Positions 17,519 through 27,283 of a DNA stretch of 64,000 bases are shown here, piece after piece. Position numbers and translations under genes: made by a program. Below the pieces are notes generated by a model. That model ran no database searches, was not told where the DNA came from, and saw only the letters and a program-made list of their open reading frames with translations. Each line of letters starts with the position of its first letter. Position 1 is the stretch's first letter. This stretch comes from UBA868 sp016776875 (lineage in GTDB: Bacteria > Pseudomonadota > Gammaproteobacteria > Arenicellales > UBA868): assembly GCA_051201585.1 (NCBI GenBank), contig CP179198.1:868001-932000 (forward strand). The letters are read 5' to 3'.

Positions 17519-19084
17519 ATGACACCGCTCAGATCAAAAGTGCGCTGTGAAATAGCCGCGCTGCTAGCCGTGTTTTTTCTTGGCGGATGCGCATCGCTAG
17601 CCCCGCCCGTACAAAGAGTCGATCAGATCACGCCCGAAGGCGCTGGCGATACTGAAATTGAGCAAAACGTTCGCGAGTTGCTTGCCGACGCCAAAGACGA
17701 GAGTGCGGCAGTTTATTTGCAAAACGGCGTTGATGCCTTTGCGGCGCGGCTAGCGGCCGTGGAGCGGGCGAGTCGGTCGGTGGATGCCCAGTACTATCTT
17801 TTTCATAACGATATAACGGGGAATTTGTTTGCCGAAAGATTGCTGACGGCAGCGCAGCGTGGTATTCAGGTGCGGTTGTTGCTAGATGATATGGGGACGC
17901 AAGGCCAAGATGATTATTTACTTGCCCTCGATGCCCACCCCAATATCGATATCAGGATTTTTAATCCGTTTGCGAATCGTAAATATAGAGCGCTTGAGTA
18001 TTTGTATCGGTTTGGGATTGTGACGCGACGAATGCATAACAAATCATTAATTATTGATGGCGCAGCGGCTATTACCGGCGGGCGAAATATAGGAGATGAA
18101 TATTTTGATGCGCATCATCAATCTAATTTTCTCGACATGGATGTGTTGATATTTGGTCCAGCCGTCACGGATGTGTCGGCTCAATTCGATCAATACTGGA
18201 ATAGCCCTTTAAGTTATGACATTGATATTTTAAGTGGTACTGAAGAATCGCCAGAGGGTATTCAACGTCAATGGCAAGAGTTGCATGAGTTCGCAGAGAG
18301 TCAAAAAGATAATCTCTATATTGAAACGTTGCGGGCGACGCCATTTTTGAAATATCTTAACGAGAAGCGCCTGCCGATCAGCATTGGCCCCACGACTGTG
18401 CTGGTAGATCTTCCTCAGAAAGTTCGCGAACCCCTGTTTGAGGAGGAGACGCATCTGGGTCCTGCGCTGTGGGAATACTTTAGGGAAAGCGCAACGGAAC
18501 TCGTTATTCTGAATCCCTATTTTATTCCGGGTGAGAAGGGGGTAGATGCTCTGGCGCAAGCGGTCAACCGGGGTTGTCGGGTGATTGTATTAACGAATTC
18601 ACTTGCGGCAAATGACGTTGCCGCGGTGCACGGGCACTATTCAAAATATCGGAAACCGCTGATTCAGGCAGGCGTAGAGTTATACGAACTTAAACTGGAT
18701 AGACCTTATTCGAGAGTCGGTCAGGAACTTGATTCAGCGGAAGCCGTTAAGATGGGTCTGCACGTCAAGACATTTGTGTTTGATCGGGAAAAGACATTTA
18801 TCGGGTCGCTAAACCTTGATCCTCGTTCGGTTTATCAAAATACCGAATTGGGCGTCATTATTGACGATGCCGAGATGGCTAATGAGATCGCAACGCTTGC
18901 TTTGGAGTTGCTCCCGGACGTTGCTTATCGAGTTGAACTGGATAACAGCGGAAGTTTGATGTGGAGCGGTAAACATTACGAGACGGGGGAGCCAATTAAG
19001 CTAGATCATGAGCCGGATGCGGGTATTTTTCTTCGCTTGTTTGCATTTATATCGCGAATACTGCCTGTTGAGAGTCAGCTCTAG
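17519..19084 (+). CDS. Phospholipase D / cardiolipin synthase-like lipoprotein (ClsC-like)
   Basis: Protein of 521 residues with a lipoprotein signal peptide and lipobox LGGC (Cys24), so probably anchored in the envelope. It has two HKD phosphodiesterase motifs: HNKSLIIDG with GGRNIGDEYFD, and HVKTFVFDREKTFIGSLNLDPRS. The two-HKD layout and the GSLNLDPRS and GGRNIGDEYF motifs match ClsC/YmdC, which makes cardiolipin from two phospholipids. Phospholipase D activity on other lipids is the alternative. Starts at an ATG 4 bases after GGAGT. Confidence 0.87.
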   Translation: MTPLRSKVRCEIAALLAVFFLGGCASLAPPVQRVDQITPEGAGDTEIEQNVRELLADAKDESAAVYLQNGVDAFAARLAAVERASRSVDAQYYLFHNDITGNLFAERLLTAAQRGIQVRLLLDDMGTQGQDDYLLALDAHPNIDIRIFNPFANRKYRALEYLYRFGIVTRRMHNKSLIIDGAAAITGGRNIGDEYFDAHHQSNFLDMDVLIFGPAVTDVSAQFDQYWNSPLSYDIDILSGTEESPEGIQRQWQELHEFAESQKDNLYIETLRATPFLKYLNEKRLPISIGPTTVLVDLPQKVREPLFEEETHLGPALWEYFRESATELVILNPYFIPGEKGVDALAQAVNRGCRVIVLTNSLAANDVAAVHGHYSKYRKPLIQAGVELYELKLDRPYSRVGQELDSAEAVKMGLHVKTFVFDREKTFIGSLNLDPRSVYQNTELGVIIDDAEMANEIATLALELLPDVAYRVELDNSGSLMWSGKHYETGEPIKLDHEPDAGIFLRLFAFISRILPVESQL

Positions 19085-19165
19085 TCAACAGTGAAGATCA
19101 GGTATTTGTTGGGCGATAGAGTATCGCTCACTTTTAAAGCGCAATTTTAATTTTAGGAGATAACT

Positions 19166-19957
19166 TTGGATCTGGGATTAAACGGTAAAACCATAATGGT
19201 GGCTGCTGGCAGTCGCGGGCTAGGATTGGGCATTGCTCGACAGGTCGCGAAGGAGGGCGCCCGCGTATCCATTTCAGCACCAACAGAGCCACGGGTTCAT
19301 GAGAGCGCTGCAAAGCTTCGGGATGAAACGGGCGCATCGGTCATTTCCGCCGTGATGGATGCCAGGGATCACGCTTCGATACTGAAATGGCGTGACGACA
19401 CGCTTGATGCGTTTGAGTCGATTGATGGACTGGTTGTCAATGCGGGAGGCCCGCCCGCCGGTCTTTTTGATGACTTTGATGATGCCGATTGGGCATCGGC
19501 ATTTGCGCTAACCCTTCTGAGCGCTGTCCGAATGATTAGGGCGGTGCTGCCGTCAATGCGCGCCGGTCAATCGGGGTCGATTGTAACTGTCACGTCTTCA
19601 TCGGTTAAAGAGCCAATTGATATGCTGCTGCTCTCTAACGTCATGCGTTCAGGCGTCACAAGTCTTGCCAAAAGCCTGTCACGTCAGCTTGCCGGTGAAG
19701 GTATTCGCGTCAACAATTTAGTGCCCGGCGCAATCAATACAGACCGATTGAAAGGTCTAATGGAGACGCAAGCAGCCCGCACGGGTGAACCGTTTAAAAA
19801 ACTCTGGGACAGTCGTGCCGCTACGGTGCCGCTTGGCCGTTTTGGCGAGCCCGATGAATTTGGTCAGGCAGGCGCGTTTTTGTTATCCGACGCGGCTGCG
19901 TATATTACAGGTGAAACCCTTATCGTCGACGGGGGCGCGATGAAGACGGTTTGGTAG
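19166..19957 (+). CDS. SDR-family oxidoreductase lacking the canonical YxxxK
   Basis: Short-chain dehydrogenase of 263 residues with a TTG start placed 5 bases after AGGAGA. The NAD(P) glycine motif (GSRGLGLG), NAGG, and the C-terminal PGAINTDR and ITGETLIVDGG are intact. The active-site Tyr and Lys are not where expected: the region reads SSSVKEPIDMLLLSNVMRSG, so YxxxK appears as SxxxR. It belongs to an atypical subgroup seen among bacterial 3-oxoacyl-ACP-reductase-like proteins, and its reaction is unknown. Monocistronic by appearance. Confidence 0.82.
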   Translation: MDLGLNGKTIMVAAGSRGLGLGIARQVAKEGARVSISAPTEPRVHESAAKLRDETGASVISAVMDARDHASILKWRDDTLDAFESIDGLVVNAGGPPAGLFDDFDDADWASAFALTLLSAVRMIRAVLPSMRAGQSGSIVTVTSSSVKEPIDMLLLSNVMRSGVTSLAKSLSRQLAGEGIRVNNLVPGAINTDRLKGLMETQAARTGEPFKKLWDSRAATVPLGRFGEPDEFGQAGAFLLSDAAAYITGETLIVDGGAMKTVW

Positions 19958-19994
19958 TCAAACGTTTCCTGATTGGTGTTCTCAGGAATATCCG

Positions 19995-20874
19995 TTATTT
20001 TTCTGCCGTGAGATAACAGATAAAAGCTGGATCAGCTTCTCCAATTTCTGTTGCCGTGAATTCGCCGTTGCCTTCCTGTGTTTTGGGGTCGGTTCCCTCC
20101 CAGTGCACTAATACCCGTTTATAGCCGGCTTCGGCAAGTAGCTCGCGCAACTCAGGTAACGTCCATAAGCGCCATTCGTAAGCTAAAAGCCCGTTCAATC
20201 TTAGACCGATCAGGGAATCTGAAATGAATATGACAGTGAAATTCCCCATTGATCGGATTGTATTTGGCTTGATCCCAAACATAACTGAAGTCGCCATGGT
20301 CTGTTTCTTCCTCCATTTCACTCATTGCTTCCGAGCCGCCGTAAAAATCAAGGAAGAAGATACCGTCTTTCGACAGACTGTCGCGAACCTTGGAAAAATA
20401 ATTTCGCAGGGAATCTCGTGTTTTAAAGATCCAGTAACTGAAGTTCATCGCGAGTACGGCATCAATTTGAGGCGTTTTTGCCGAGAGCACATCTTCATTG
20501 ATGAGTTCTATTCGTTGACGTTGCTCAGGACTCAGAGGGGTCACTCGATGTTGCATGCCCCAATCAAGAACTTCTTTGTCGAGATCAACACCCCAGGCGC
20601 GATTTTCATTTCGTCGTCGAACCCATTCACAACTCGTATTGGCCGTTCCGCAAAAATCTTCTCTTAGCGTTTCCGCTTTTCGGCCTCGAAGTTTCTCAAA
20701 AGTTTCATCAACCATATCGATTTCCGCTTCCACACACTGTACGGCGCGTTCATATAAAAGATGTCGCTCTGCGAGAGCGGCTTGCGTCTGAGTGGGATCG
20801 ATGGGGGCAGCAATTGTTTTTGCTTTCCGTTTATTTTTTTTCTTTTTCTTGCTCATAAAACTCGTTGGACTCAC
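19995..20874 (-). CDS. Class I SAM-dependent methyltransferase, frameshifted
   Basis: Protein of about 290 residues. It has a very basic Lys-rich N terminus (KKKKKNKRKAK), then a Rossmann methyltransferase core with LREDFCGTANTS as the SAM loop, WGVDLDKEVLDWG as motif II and IDAVLAMNFSYW as motif IV. The frame breaks in the AAAA at 20185-20188; removing one base joins it to LAYEWRLWTLPELRELLAEAG, a typical C-terminal segment. Substrate is unknown; the basic N terminus may contact nucleic acid, but this is speculation. Confidence 0.78.
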
Positions 20875-20953
20875 AGACTCGATGATCTAAAAAAATTTCT
20901 GAGGATTGATAGTAGCGTAAAAGACGCAATAGCCGAAAACCAAACAGGACCGC

Positions 20954-22159
20954 TTAATCTTTGTCTAGAGCGATTGCATCTGCGACCCTAGAGGCGATAA
21001 CCGAAAAAATCCGAACCATCGTATTCGTTTCTTCTTCTTCATTAATCACTACGGGTACGTTGCATTCGTTGGCTTCGGAGACAATAACGGACTGCAGCGC
21101 CCAGATTGCATCGATGTTGTTGAGGTAGTGCTCCCCGGGTCGGCGGCGGGTCGTCACTGAGCGCCCCTTAAAGAATTGTTTTAAGGTTTTCTGTCGATCC
21201 ACCATCAGAACCACAGGAATTAAAATCACATCAGATTCCAAATTCAGGCGCTTGATGATCGATGGGCGCACATGGACACCCTCCACGATAATTGAAGCCT
21301 GCTCCTTTTGGGCCCGATCCAAAAGCGCCTTTATGGCAACTTCAACCTCATCAGCTTGCCGGTCGAAGCCTGTTTGGATTCGCGTTGCTTGAGTCTCGTC
21401 GTCGGATTCCGTTGCAATCGCTTTCCAGGCATTAAAGCTGGAGTAATGCAATTCGGGTGCGATATCAGCCGGTCTCAGAATTCTTAACACCTCCCGAAGC
21501 ATATCGGTTGATTGCGTTCGTGTGATATTGAGCCGGGAAGCCAGTAGGGTAGCGGCCGTACTTTTTCCAACCCCGGAAGCTCCGCCGATTAAAAGTAACA
21601 GCGTTTTTTTACTTTGGGCAAGCTTGTGCCAGGCTTCAAGATGGCGGGCAAAATGGGGACCCGCCTGATCAAGCACCATTTTAAAAGACAGACGGTGTAA
21701 ATCTTCCCGATTGATTCCATTCGCGTAGTCGTTGATCAGTCGTTCATGCAAACGATGGGCAAGATCTTCTGCGATGTTGTGAGGAATGCCGCAAATCTCG
21801 AGTCGATATCGGAAGATGGTTCGTGAAAACCAAACGTCTTCACCATTTTCCTGAAAAATTTTCACCCAGACGGGTTCAGTCCGGTCAAGACGATAGCGCT
21901 CTTCCGCTCCGGGCCCAAATTGGGAGACCAAAATCCGGGAGACCTCATCTCGTATGTTTTCAGAGGGTACGGTTTGATTGGAAGAGAGATTCTCCCTGAC
22001 TAGGGTGGCGACACCAAAAGCCTCGGGAAACGTCAGGCCGACTTTCTGGAGGGAACGCGTCAGGATTCCCCTGAGAAAAGGGGTGGTGTCGCCCCCTCGC
22101 GTGATCACATTAAGTCGGGTGGAGACAGACGAGTCGGTTTTAGTTGACTTTGAAGACAT
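20954..22159 (-). CDS. 2-phosphoglycerate-kinase-like P-loop protein with ATP-cone-like N terminus
   Basis: Protein of 401 residues. The N-terminal 90 residues resemble an ATP-cone domain (TTPFLRGILTRSLQKVGL). The C-terminal half is a kinase with Walker A GGASGVGKST (192-201) and DMLREVLR, and it matches the archaeal 2-phosphoglycerate kinase layout. In methanogens that enzyme starts cyclic 2,3-diphosphoglycerate synthesis; the role in bacteria is not established. Divergent from the FAD-linked dehydrogenase gene, with 80 bases between them. Confidence 0.75.
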   Translation of the reverse strand: MSSKSTKTDSSVSTRLNVITRGGDTTPFLRGILTRSLQKVGLTFPEAFGVATLVRENLSSNQTVPSENIRDEVSRILVSQFGPGAEERYRLDRTEPVWVKIFQENGEDVWFSRTIFRYRLEICGIPHNIAEDLAHRLHERLINDYANGINREDLHRLSFKMVLDQAGPHFARHLEAWHKLAQSKKTLLLLIGGASGVGKSTAATLLASRLNITRTQSTDMLREVLRILRPADIAPELHYSSFNAWKAIATESDDETQATRIQTGFDRQADEVEVAIKALLDRAQKEQASIIVEGVHVRPSIIKRLNLESDVILIPVVLMVDRQKTLKQFFKGRSVTTRRRPGEHYLNNIDAIWALQSVIVSEANECNVPVVINEEEETNTMVRIFSVIASRVADAIALDKD

Positions 22160-22239
22160 TCGTTGATTTGGATCTCAAGACTGACTTGGTATTTTCAAGG
22201 GTCGATATCATAATGCCAAGAAGGAGGTAGGAGGGATTT

Positions 22240-23643
22240 ATGGAAGCACAACGTGAAAAAATAGTGGATCAGGTAGCCATCGACGCCGTCATTGAGATCC
22301 TTCAAGCTGATTTTGGGGATCGGTTATCGCAGGCACAAGCGGTTCGTGAGCGTTTCGGGAAAGATGAGTCGTTCCACGGAAGTGCGCCGCCCGATGCGGT
22401 GGTGACGCCCCATACAACAGAAGAAGTGAGTCAAATCGTTAAAACGTGCTCTCACTATCAAGTGCCGGTCATTCCTTTTGGTACCGGCACAGCCCTCGAG
22501 GGACATGTTGCTGCTCTGCATGGCGGCATCTCTATCAATATGCAGGAAATGAATCAAATTCTGGAGGTTCATGATGAAGATCTTGATGTTGTGGTGCAGC
22601 CGGGCGTGACCCGTAAGCAGCTTAACCGACACCTTCATGATCGCGGTTTATTTTTTCCGATAGACCCTGGCGCAGATGCATCGATTGGCGGAATGGCGGC
22701 TTGCCGCGCTTCTGGAACTAACGCCGTGCGGTATGGCACGATGCGAGAGAATGTTTTAGCGTTGACCGTGGTGCTTGCGGATGGTCGCGTGATTAAAACT
22801 TCAAGAAGAGCGCGAAAATCGGCAGCGGGATATGATCTCACCCGGCTATTCGTTGGATCCGAGGGAACGCTTGGCGTTATTACCGAGGTGACACTAAGAC
22901 TTTATGGTATCCCCGAAGCAATCGCATCGGCAGTATGTACGTTCACTGATCTGGATAGCGCTGTGTCTACGGTCATTACGACGATTCAGTATGGTGTTCC
23001 CGTGGCCCGGATTGAATTGATAGATGAAGTACAAATCGATGCGATCAACAAATACTCAAAAACCGATCTTGCTATCGCCCCGACGCTTTTTCTTGAATTT
23101 CATGGCACCGATATGGGTGTTCAGGAGCAGTCGAAGATTGTCCAAGGGATCGCTGCAGAATCAGGCGGTAGCAACTTTGAGTGGACAACTAATACTGAAG
23201 AGCGTAATCGTTTGTGGCAGGCACGTCATGACGCGGCGTATGCTTGTAAAGCCCTGGTACCGAATGGTGAAATCTGGGCGACCGATGTCTGTGTACCTAT
23301 TTCTCAGCTTGCTGAGTGTATTCGGGAGACACAGGCGGATATTCGCGAATCGAAATTGATTGCACCGATTGTTGGCCATGTGGGCGATGGAAATTTTCAT
23401 CTGGTATTACTGGTGGATAAGGGCAACGCAGAAGAGGTTCAGCGGGCTCATGCGCTGCATGAGCGAATGGTGATGCGGGCGCTTGCGATGGGGGGCACCT
23501 GTACGGGCGAGCACGGAATTGGGTACGGGAAGCTTGATTTCCTAATTGCGGAGCATGGAGAAGCGGTAAATGTAATGCGGTCAATAAAGCAGGCACTTGA
23601 TCCGAATAACATCATGAATCCGGGAAAAGTACTGCGGGTATAA
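22240..23643 (+). CDS. FAD-linked D-lactate/glycolate dehydrogenase (GlcD/Dld2 type)
   Basis: Protein of 467 residues of the VAO/GlcD family that oxidises a 2-hydroxy acid to a 2-oxo acid and passes electrons to cytochrome c or quinone. The FAD-binding domain carries PFGTGTALEGH and IDPGADASIGGMAACRASG. The C-terminal domain carries VGHVGDGNFH and GEHGIGYGK, the conserved catalytic and metal-binding His motifs. An AGGAGG-like site (22222-22236) precedes the ATG. D-lactate is most likely by similarity to Dld2-type enzymes; glycolate or D-2-hydroxyglutarate remain possible. Confidence 0.87.
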   Translation: MEAQREKIVDQVAIDAVIEILQADFGDRLSQAQAVRERFGKDESFHGSAPPDAVVTPHTTEEVSQIVKTCSHYQVPVIPFGTGTALEGHVAALHGGISINMQEMNQILEVHDEDLDVVVQPGVTRKQLNRHLHDRGLFFPIDPGADASIGGMAACRASGTNAVRYGTMRENVLALTVVLADGRVIKTSRRARKSAAGYDLTRLFVGSEGTLGVITEVTLRLYGIPEAIASAVCTFTDLDSAVSTVITTIQYGVPVARIELIDEVQIDAINKYSKTDLAIAPTLFLEFHGTDMGVQEQSKIVQGIAAESGGSNFEWTTNTEERNRLWQARHDAAYACKALVPNGEIWATDVCVPISQLAECIRETQADIRESKLIAPIVGHVGDGNFHLVLLVDKGNAEEVQRAHALHERMVMRALAMGGTCTGEHGIGYGKLDFLIAEHGEAVNVMRSIKQALDPNNIMNPGKVLRV

Positions 23644-23712
23644 GTCCTGAAATTCTCTTTCGGTCTTGAGCTGGTTGGCTAGGCCGATCCACTTTGGAGT
23701 AGCATCTTTTCG

Positions 23713-25278
23713 ATGGAGCATTGGGAAATTCGAAAGCCTGCGATTGAGGCGGCTGGCGGGATGGTGGTGTCCCAACATAGTATTGCAGCCGAGGTCGGTG
23801 CTGAGATTTTAGGGAAGGGCGGCAATGCAGTTGATGCCGCAGTGGCTGCCGGATTTGCCCTCGCCACAGTTGAGCCATGGATGAGCGGCCTGGGCGGCTG
23901 TGGATTTATGGCGCTTCATCGGGCGGATACCCGGAAGACCTATACCATCGATTTTGGTGTTCGGTCGGCAGCGTCACTTGATCCGGGCGACTACCCACTG
24001 AGCCAGGGTTTTGATTCGGATTTGTTTGCTTGGCCAGGGGTTAAAGACAATCGAAACGTCTTGGGTCCATTTTCAGTTGCTGTTCCGAGTTATGTTGCAG
24101 GCGTTTCCCTGGCGCTTGAAAAATTTGGTACTTTTGAATGGAAAGAGCTTCTGGCGCCAGCCATAGAAATCGCGGATAAAGGGCTTGTTGCTGATTGGTA
24201 TTCAAGCCTGAAAATTGCATCAAGTGCATCCGATCTCGCTCGGTTTGCATCGACTCGAGATATTTATTTACCCAACGGTTTTGTGCCAATGGGTCAATGG
24301 GCCGCAGCACCTCCGACGATCAAAATTTTGGGCCTTGCAGAGACTATCGAGCAGCTCGCTGATGAAGGTCCTTCCTCTTTTTATCAAGGCGCACTTTCAA
24401 AAAAGTTATTAGATGACTTTAAGCGCGTTGATATTGGACTGTCAGCAGAAGATCTCGCGACTTATAAACCGAAGTTAACCGAGGTCTCCGGTTTTTCATA
24501 CCGGGATGCCAAAGTCTATGCGCCGCCGGGTTTGTGTGCGGGACCTACACTTGAAGATGCGCTTCATCGATTACAGTCATTGAGTCCCAGTCCGTCGCTG
24601 GGCCCTGACGGTGCGCATTATCGGGCGATGGGGCAAAGCCTTGATAAGGCATATGCTGACCGCTTACTGCGAATGGGGCATAGCCCCGACGGGAAAGTCT
24701 CTGCATCAACGACTCACCTGAATGTTATTGACCGATATGGTAACGCCGTATCGTTGACACAAACACTACTTTCAATTTTTGGTTCCAAATTGACGCTGCC
24801 CGATACCGGCATTCTGATGAATAACGGGATGATGTGGTTTGATCCTCAACCGGGCAGGCCAAACTCGCTGATGCCGTCTCAGCAGCCTCTCAGTAATATG
24901 TGTCCTGCGATTGTTGTTTTCCCATCAGGATCATTAGCCGCAGTTGGTGCATCGGGCGGTCGGAGAATTGTTTCCTCCGTGATGCAGTTGATCGCTTTTA
25001 TGGTTGACTTTGGCATGGACCCCGAGACCGCGATGCATACCCCTCGAATCGATGTTAGCGGCTCCGGTCAGCTGCTTGCGGACCTTTCACTTGATCAAAC
25101 AATACTTGATCACTTGAACAAAGATTTCCCAGAATTTTCGACGGCGCAGCACGAAGTTTTCCCAAGCATGTTCAGTTGCCCTTCTATCGCGACTTTTGAT
25201 CCGCAAACCAATAGAACGACTGGAGCTGCGTTCGTCACTTCTCCGTCTGCTGCAGCAGTTCCAGAAAAAGGCTGCTAA
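23713..25278 (+). CDS. Gamma-glutamyltransferase family protein (second paralogue)
   Basis: Protein of 521 residues of the Ntn-hydrolase Ggt family. The expected nucleophile is the Thr of STTHLNVID, followed by LTQTLLSIFGS and the glycine loop GASGGRRI. Unlike the enzyme at 4187-5966 it has no signal peptide and begins directly with the conserved IRKPAIEAAGGMVVS, so it should be cytosolic. Cytosolic members of this group include cephalosporin-acylase-like and oxamate amidohydrolase-like enzymes, so a glutathione substrate should not be assumed. It follows the dehydrogenase gene by about 70 bases, possibly in one transcript. Confidence 0.83.
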   Translation: MEHWEIRKPAIEAAGGMVVSQHSIAAEVGAEILGKGGNAVDAAVAAGFALATVEPWMSGLGGCGFMALHRADTRKTYTIDFGVRSAASLDPGDYPLSQGFDSDLFAWPGVKDNRNVLGPFSVAVPSYVAGVSLALEKFGTFEWKELLAPAIEIADKGLVADWYSSLKIASSASDLARFASTRDIYLPNGFVPMGQWAAAPPTIKILGLAETIEQLADEGPSSFYQGALSKKLLDDFKRVDIGLSAEDLATYKPKLTEVSGFSYRDAKVYAPPGLCAGPTLEDALHRLQSLSPSPSLGPDGAHYRAMGQSLDKAYADRLLRMGHSPDGKVSASTTHLNVIDRYGNAVSLTQTLLSIFGSKLTLPDTGILMNNGMMWFDPQPGRPNSLMPSQQPLSNMCPAIVVFPSGSLAAVGASGGRRIVSSVMQLIAFMVDFGMDPETAMHTPRIDVSGSGQLLADLSLDQTILDHLNKDFPEFSTAQHEVFPSMFSCPSIATFDPQTNRTTGAAFVTSPSAAAVPEKGC

Positions 25279-25316
25279 GGTTGCTTGAGCGCTCTCAGGA
25301 GGAGGTAGGACCTGAA

Positions 25317-25961
25317 ATGACACGATCAGTCGATTTGCAAATTCCCAAACAGAGTAATCCTTTCGCAGACGGAAGCATTTCGGATGCCGGTAAGCCCCGA
25401 ATTCTGTATGCCAAGGATTTTCTTGAAACGTCGTATGCCTCACGATTGATGGATCTTTTGAAAAAAAATGCTGAATGGCATCAGCCGAGAATTTTTATTT
25501 ATGGGCGTTGGGTGCAATCGCCTCGCCTTGCCGCGTGGTATGGTGATCACGGGGCGGTTTATCGCTACTCAAACATGACCAATCAGCCCTTACCCTGGAT
25601 TGACGAGTTAATGGAACTTCGCAGGATGGTCGTACAAGCTTGTGAGAGCCCCTTTAATAGTGTGCTCGCAAACTATTACCGCAGTGGCGCTGACAGTATG
25701 GGTTGGCATAGCGACGACGAGCGCGAGTTGGGCCCTGACCCTTTGATTGCGTCCGTCAGCCTGGGCGGAAATCGCCGATTTTTATTCAGACATCGAAAAG
25801 ATAAGCACGCGGCCAAATATGAGGTGACCCTGGAGCACGGGTCTTTGTTAGTGATGGACAGGGGTGTTCAGGGTGAATGGCAACACGCTATTCCCAAAAC
25901 CAAGCGCGGGGTATTGCCGCGCATCAATCTCACGTTTCGAAACGTCGAAAAATCCAGTTAG
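25317..25961 (+). CDS. alkB: AlkB-like 2OG-Fe(II) oxygenase (alkylated DNA repair)
   Basis: Removes methyl groups from alkylated bases by oxidation. The protein of about 214 residues has the Fe ligands in GWHSDDE, with a distal His in EWQHAIPKTK, and the 2-oxoglutarate Arg in RINLTFR, all in AlkB order. The frame opens earlier at a TTG (25281), but the ATG at 25317 is preceded by a strong CAGGAGGAGG and is the better start. Its layout resembles human ALKBH2/3-type AlkBs rather than E. coli AlkB. RarA follows 20 bases downstream, so this looks like a repair operon. Confidence 0.87.
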   Translation: MTRSVDLQIPKQSNPFADGSISDAGKPRILYAKDFLETSYASRLMDLLKKNAEWHQPRIFIYGRWVQSPRLAAWYGDHGAVYRYSNMTNQPLPWIDELMELRRMVVQACESPFNSVLANYYRSGADSMGWHSDDERELGPDPLIASVSLGGNRRFLFRHRKDKHAAKYEVTLEHGSLLVMDRGVQGEWQHAIPKTKRGVLPRINLTFRNVEKSS

Positions 25962-25981
25962 GTTTGTGTCAAAACCAAATC

Positions 25982-27280
25982 ATGAACTCATCAACTCACC
26001 GTGACTTTGATAAGCCGCTCGCAGAACGCATGCGGCCGCGTTGCTTAGATGACTTTATCGGTCAGTCACATATTGTGGGCCCCGATTCCGGGTTAAGGGA
26101 GGCGCTACTGAATGGGCAAATTCACTCGATGGTTCTGTGGGGCCCGCCCGGCACGGGTAAAACGACGCTCGCTCGAATGATTGCAACGTATTGCGACGCG
26201 CAGTTTGAGGTTTTATCCGCCGTTACTTCAGGGATTAAAGAAGTTCGAGAGGTTGTCAGCCGTGCCCAATCAAGCGCCGGTAGAGTTGTGCTTTTTGTGG
26301 ATGAGGTTCATCGCTTTAATAAGGCTCAGCAAGATGGTTTTTTACCTCACGTCGAGGACGGCACACTGATCCTGATTGGCGCGACAACAGAGAATCCTTC
26401 GTTTGAACTCAATAATGCGCTGTTGTCCAGACTTCGGGTTTACGTGCTCAAGTCGATTGAGAAGCCTGATCTGGAGACGTTATTGGATCGCGCGTTGACA
26501 GACCGCGAAAGTGGCTTGGGCACATTGAATTTCTCGTTATCGGACGTCGCGCGAGATAAGCTAATTGATGCGGCTGATGGAGATGCACGTCGATTGTTGA
26601 ATCTCCTTGAGATTGCGGCTCAATTTTCAAAACCCGATGACAATGGCCTCTCGCTTTCCGATTCTGCGATTGATCAGGTTATTGGGACGCCGGTCCGCCG
26701 TTTTGATAATAAAGGAGACATCTTTTATGACCAAATATCGGCGCTGCATAAATCAGTACGAGGGACAGATCCTGATGCGGCGCTCTACTGGTTTTGTCGA
26801 ATGATTGATGGTGGTTGTGATCCCCGGTACATTGCCAGGCGTATCGTTCGGATGGCGAGTGAAGATATTGGTAATGCAGATCCGCGCGCATTGAGGCTTG
26901 CGCTGGATGGGGCGGAAGCCTACGAGCGAATGGGCTCTCCGGAAGGGGAGCTTGCATTGGCTCAGGCTGTCACTTATCTCGCTTGTGCTGCAAAGAGTAA
27001 CGCGGTTTACTCGGCGTACAAAGAAGCGATGGTGGTCGCAAAACGAACCGGTTCGGAAGAAGTGCCTCACCACCTTAGAAATGCCCCGACCCGACTGGCG
27101 AAAGAACTGGGACACGGAGACGGCTATCGATACGCGCATAACGAGCCAGATGCTTTCGCAACAGGCGAAACCTACTTGCCGTCGAAGCTCACTAACGATC
27201 GTTTCTACCATCCAGTCGACCGTGGTCTTGAAATTAAAATTCGCGAAAAACTTGACCGCCTGAGAGGTAAATTGAAATAG
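25982..27280 (+). CDS. rarA: Replication-associated recombination protein A (RarA/MgsA)
   Basis: AAA+ ATPase of 432 residues that acts at stalled forks. It has Walker A GPPGTGKTT, Walker B LFVDEVHR, and the RarA C-terminal clamp-loader-like and tetramerisation region (GGCDPRYIARRIVRMASEDIG). The start at ATG 25982 opens the conserved DKPLAERMRP; the frame extends upstream into AlkB, but that is not RarA. Sits between AlkB and BirA. Confidence 0.92.
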   Translation: MNSSTHRDFDKPLAERMRPRCLDDFIGQSHIVGPDSGLREALLNGQIHSMVLWGPPGTGKTTLARMIATYCDAQFEVLSAVTSGIKEVREVVSRAQSSAGRVVLFVDEVHRFNKAQQDGFLPHVEDGTLILIGATTENPSFELNNALLSRLRVYVLKSIEKPDLETLLDRALTDRESGLGTLNFSLSDVARDKLIDAADGDARRLLNLLEIAAQFSKPDDNGLSLSDSAIDQVIGTPVRRFDNKGDIFYDQISALHKSVRGTDPDAALYWFCRMIDGGCDPRYIARRIVRMASEDIGNADPRALRLALDGAEAYERMGSPEGELALAQAVTYLACAAKSNAVYSAYKEAMVVAKRTGSEEVPHHLRNAPTRLAKELGHGDGYRYAHNEPDAFATGETYLPSKLTNDRFYHPVDRGLEIKIREKLDRLRGKLK

Positions 27281-27283
27281 GTC

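Noticed and set aside
22324..23596. Minus-strand frames under the FAD-linked dehydrogenase
   Set aside because: Shadows of a well-supported gene on the plus strand.
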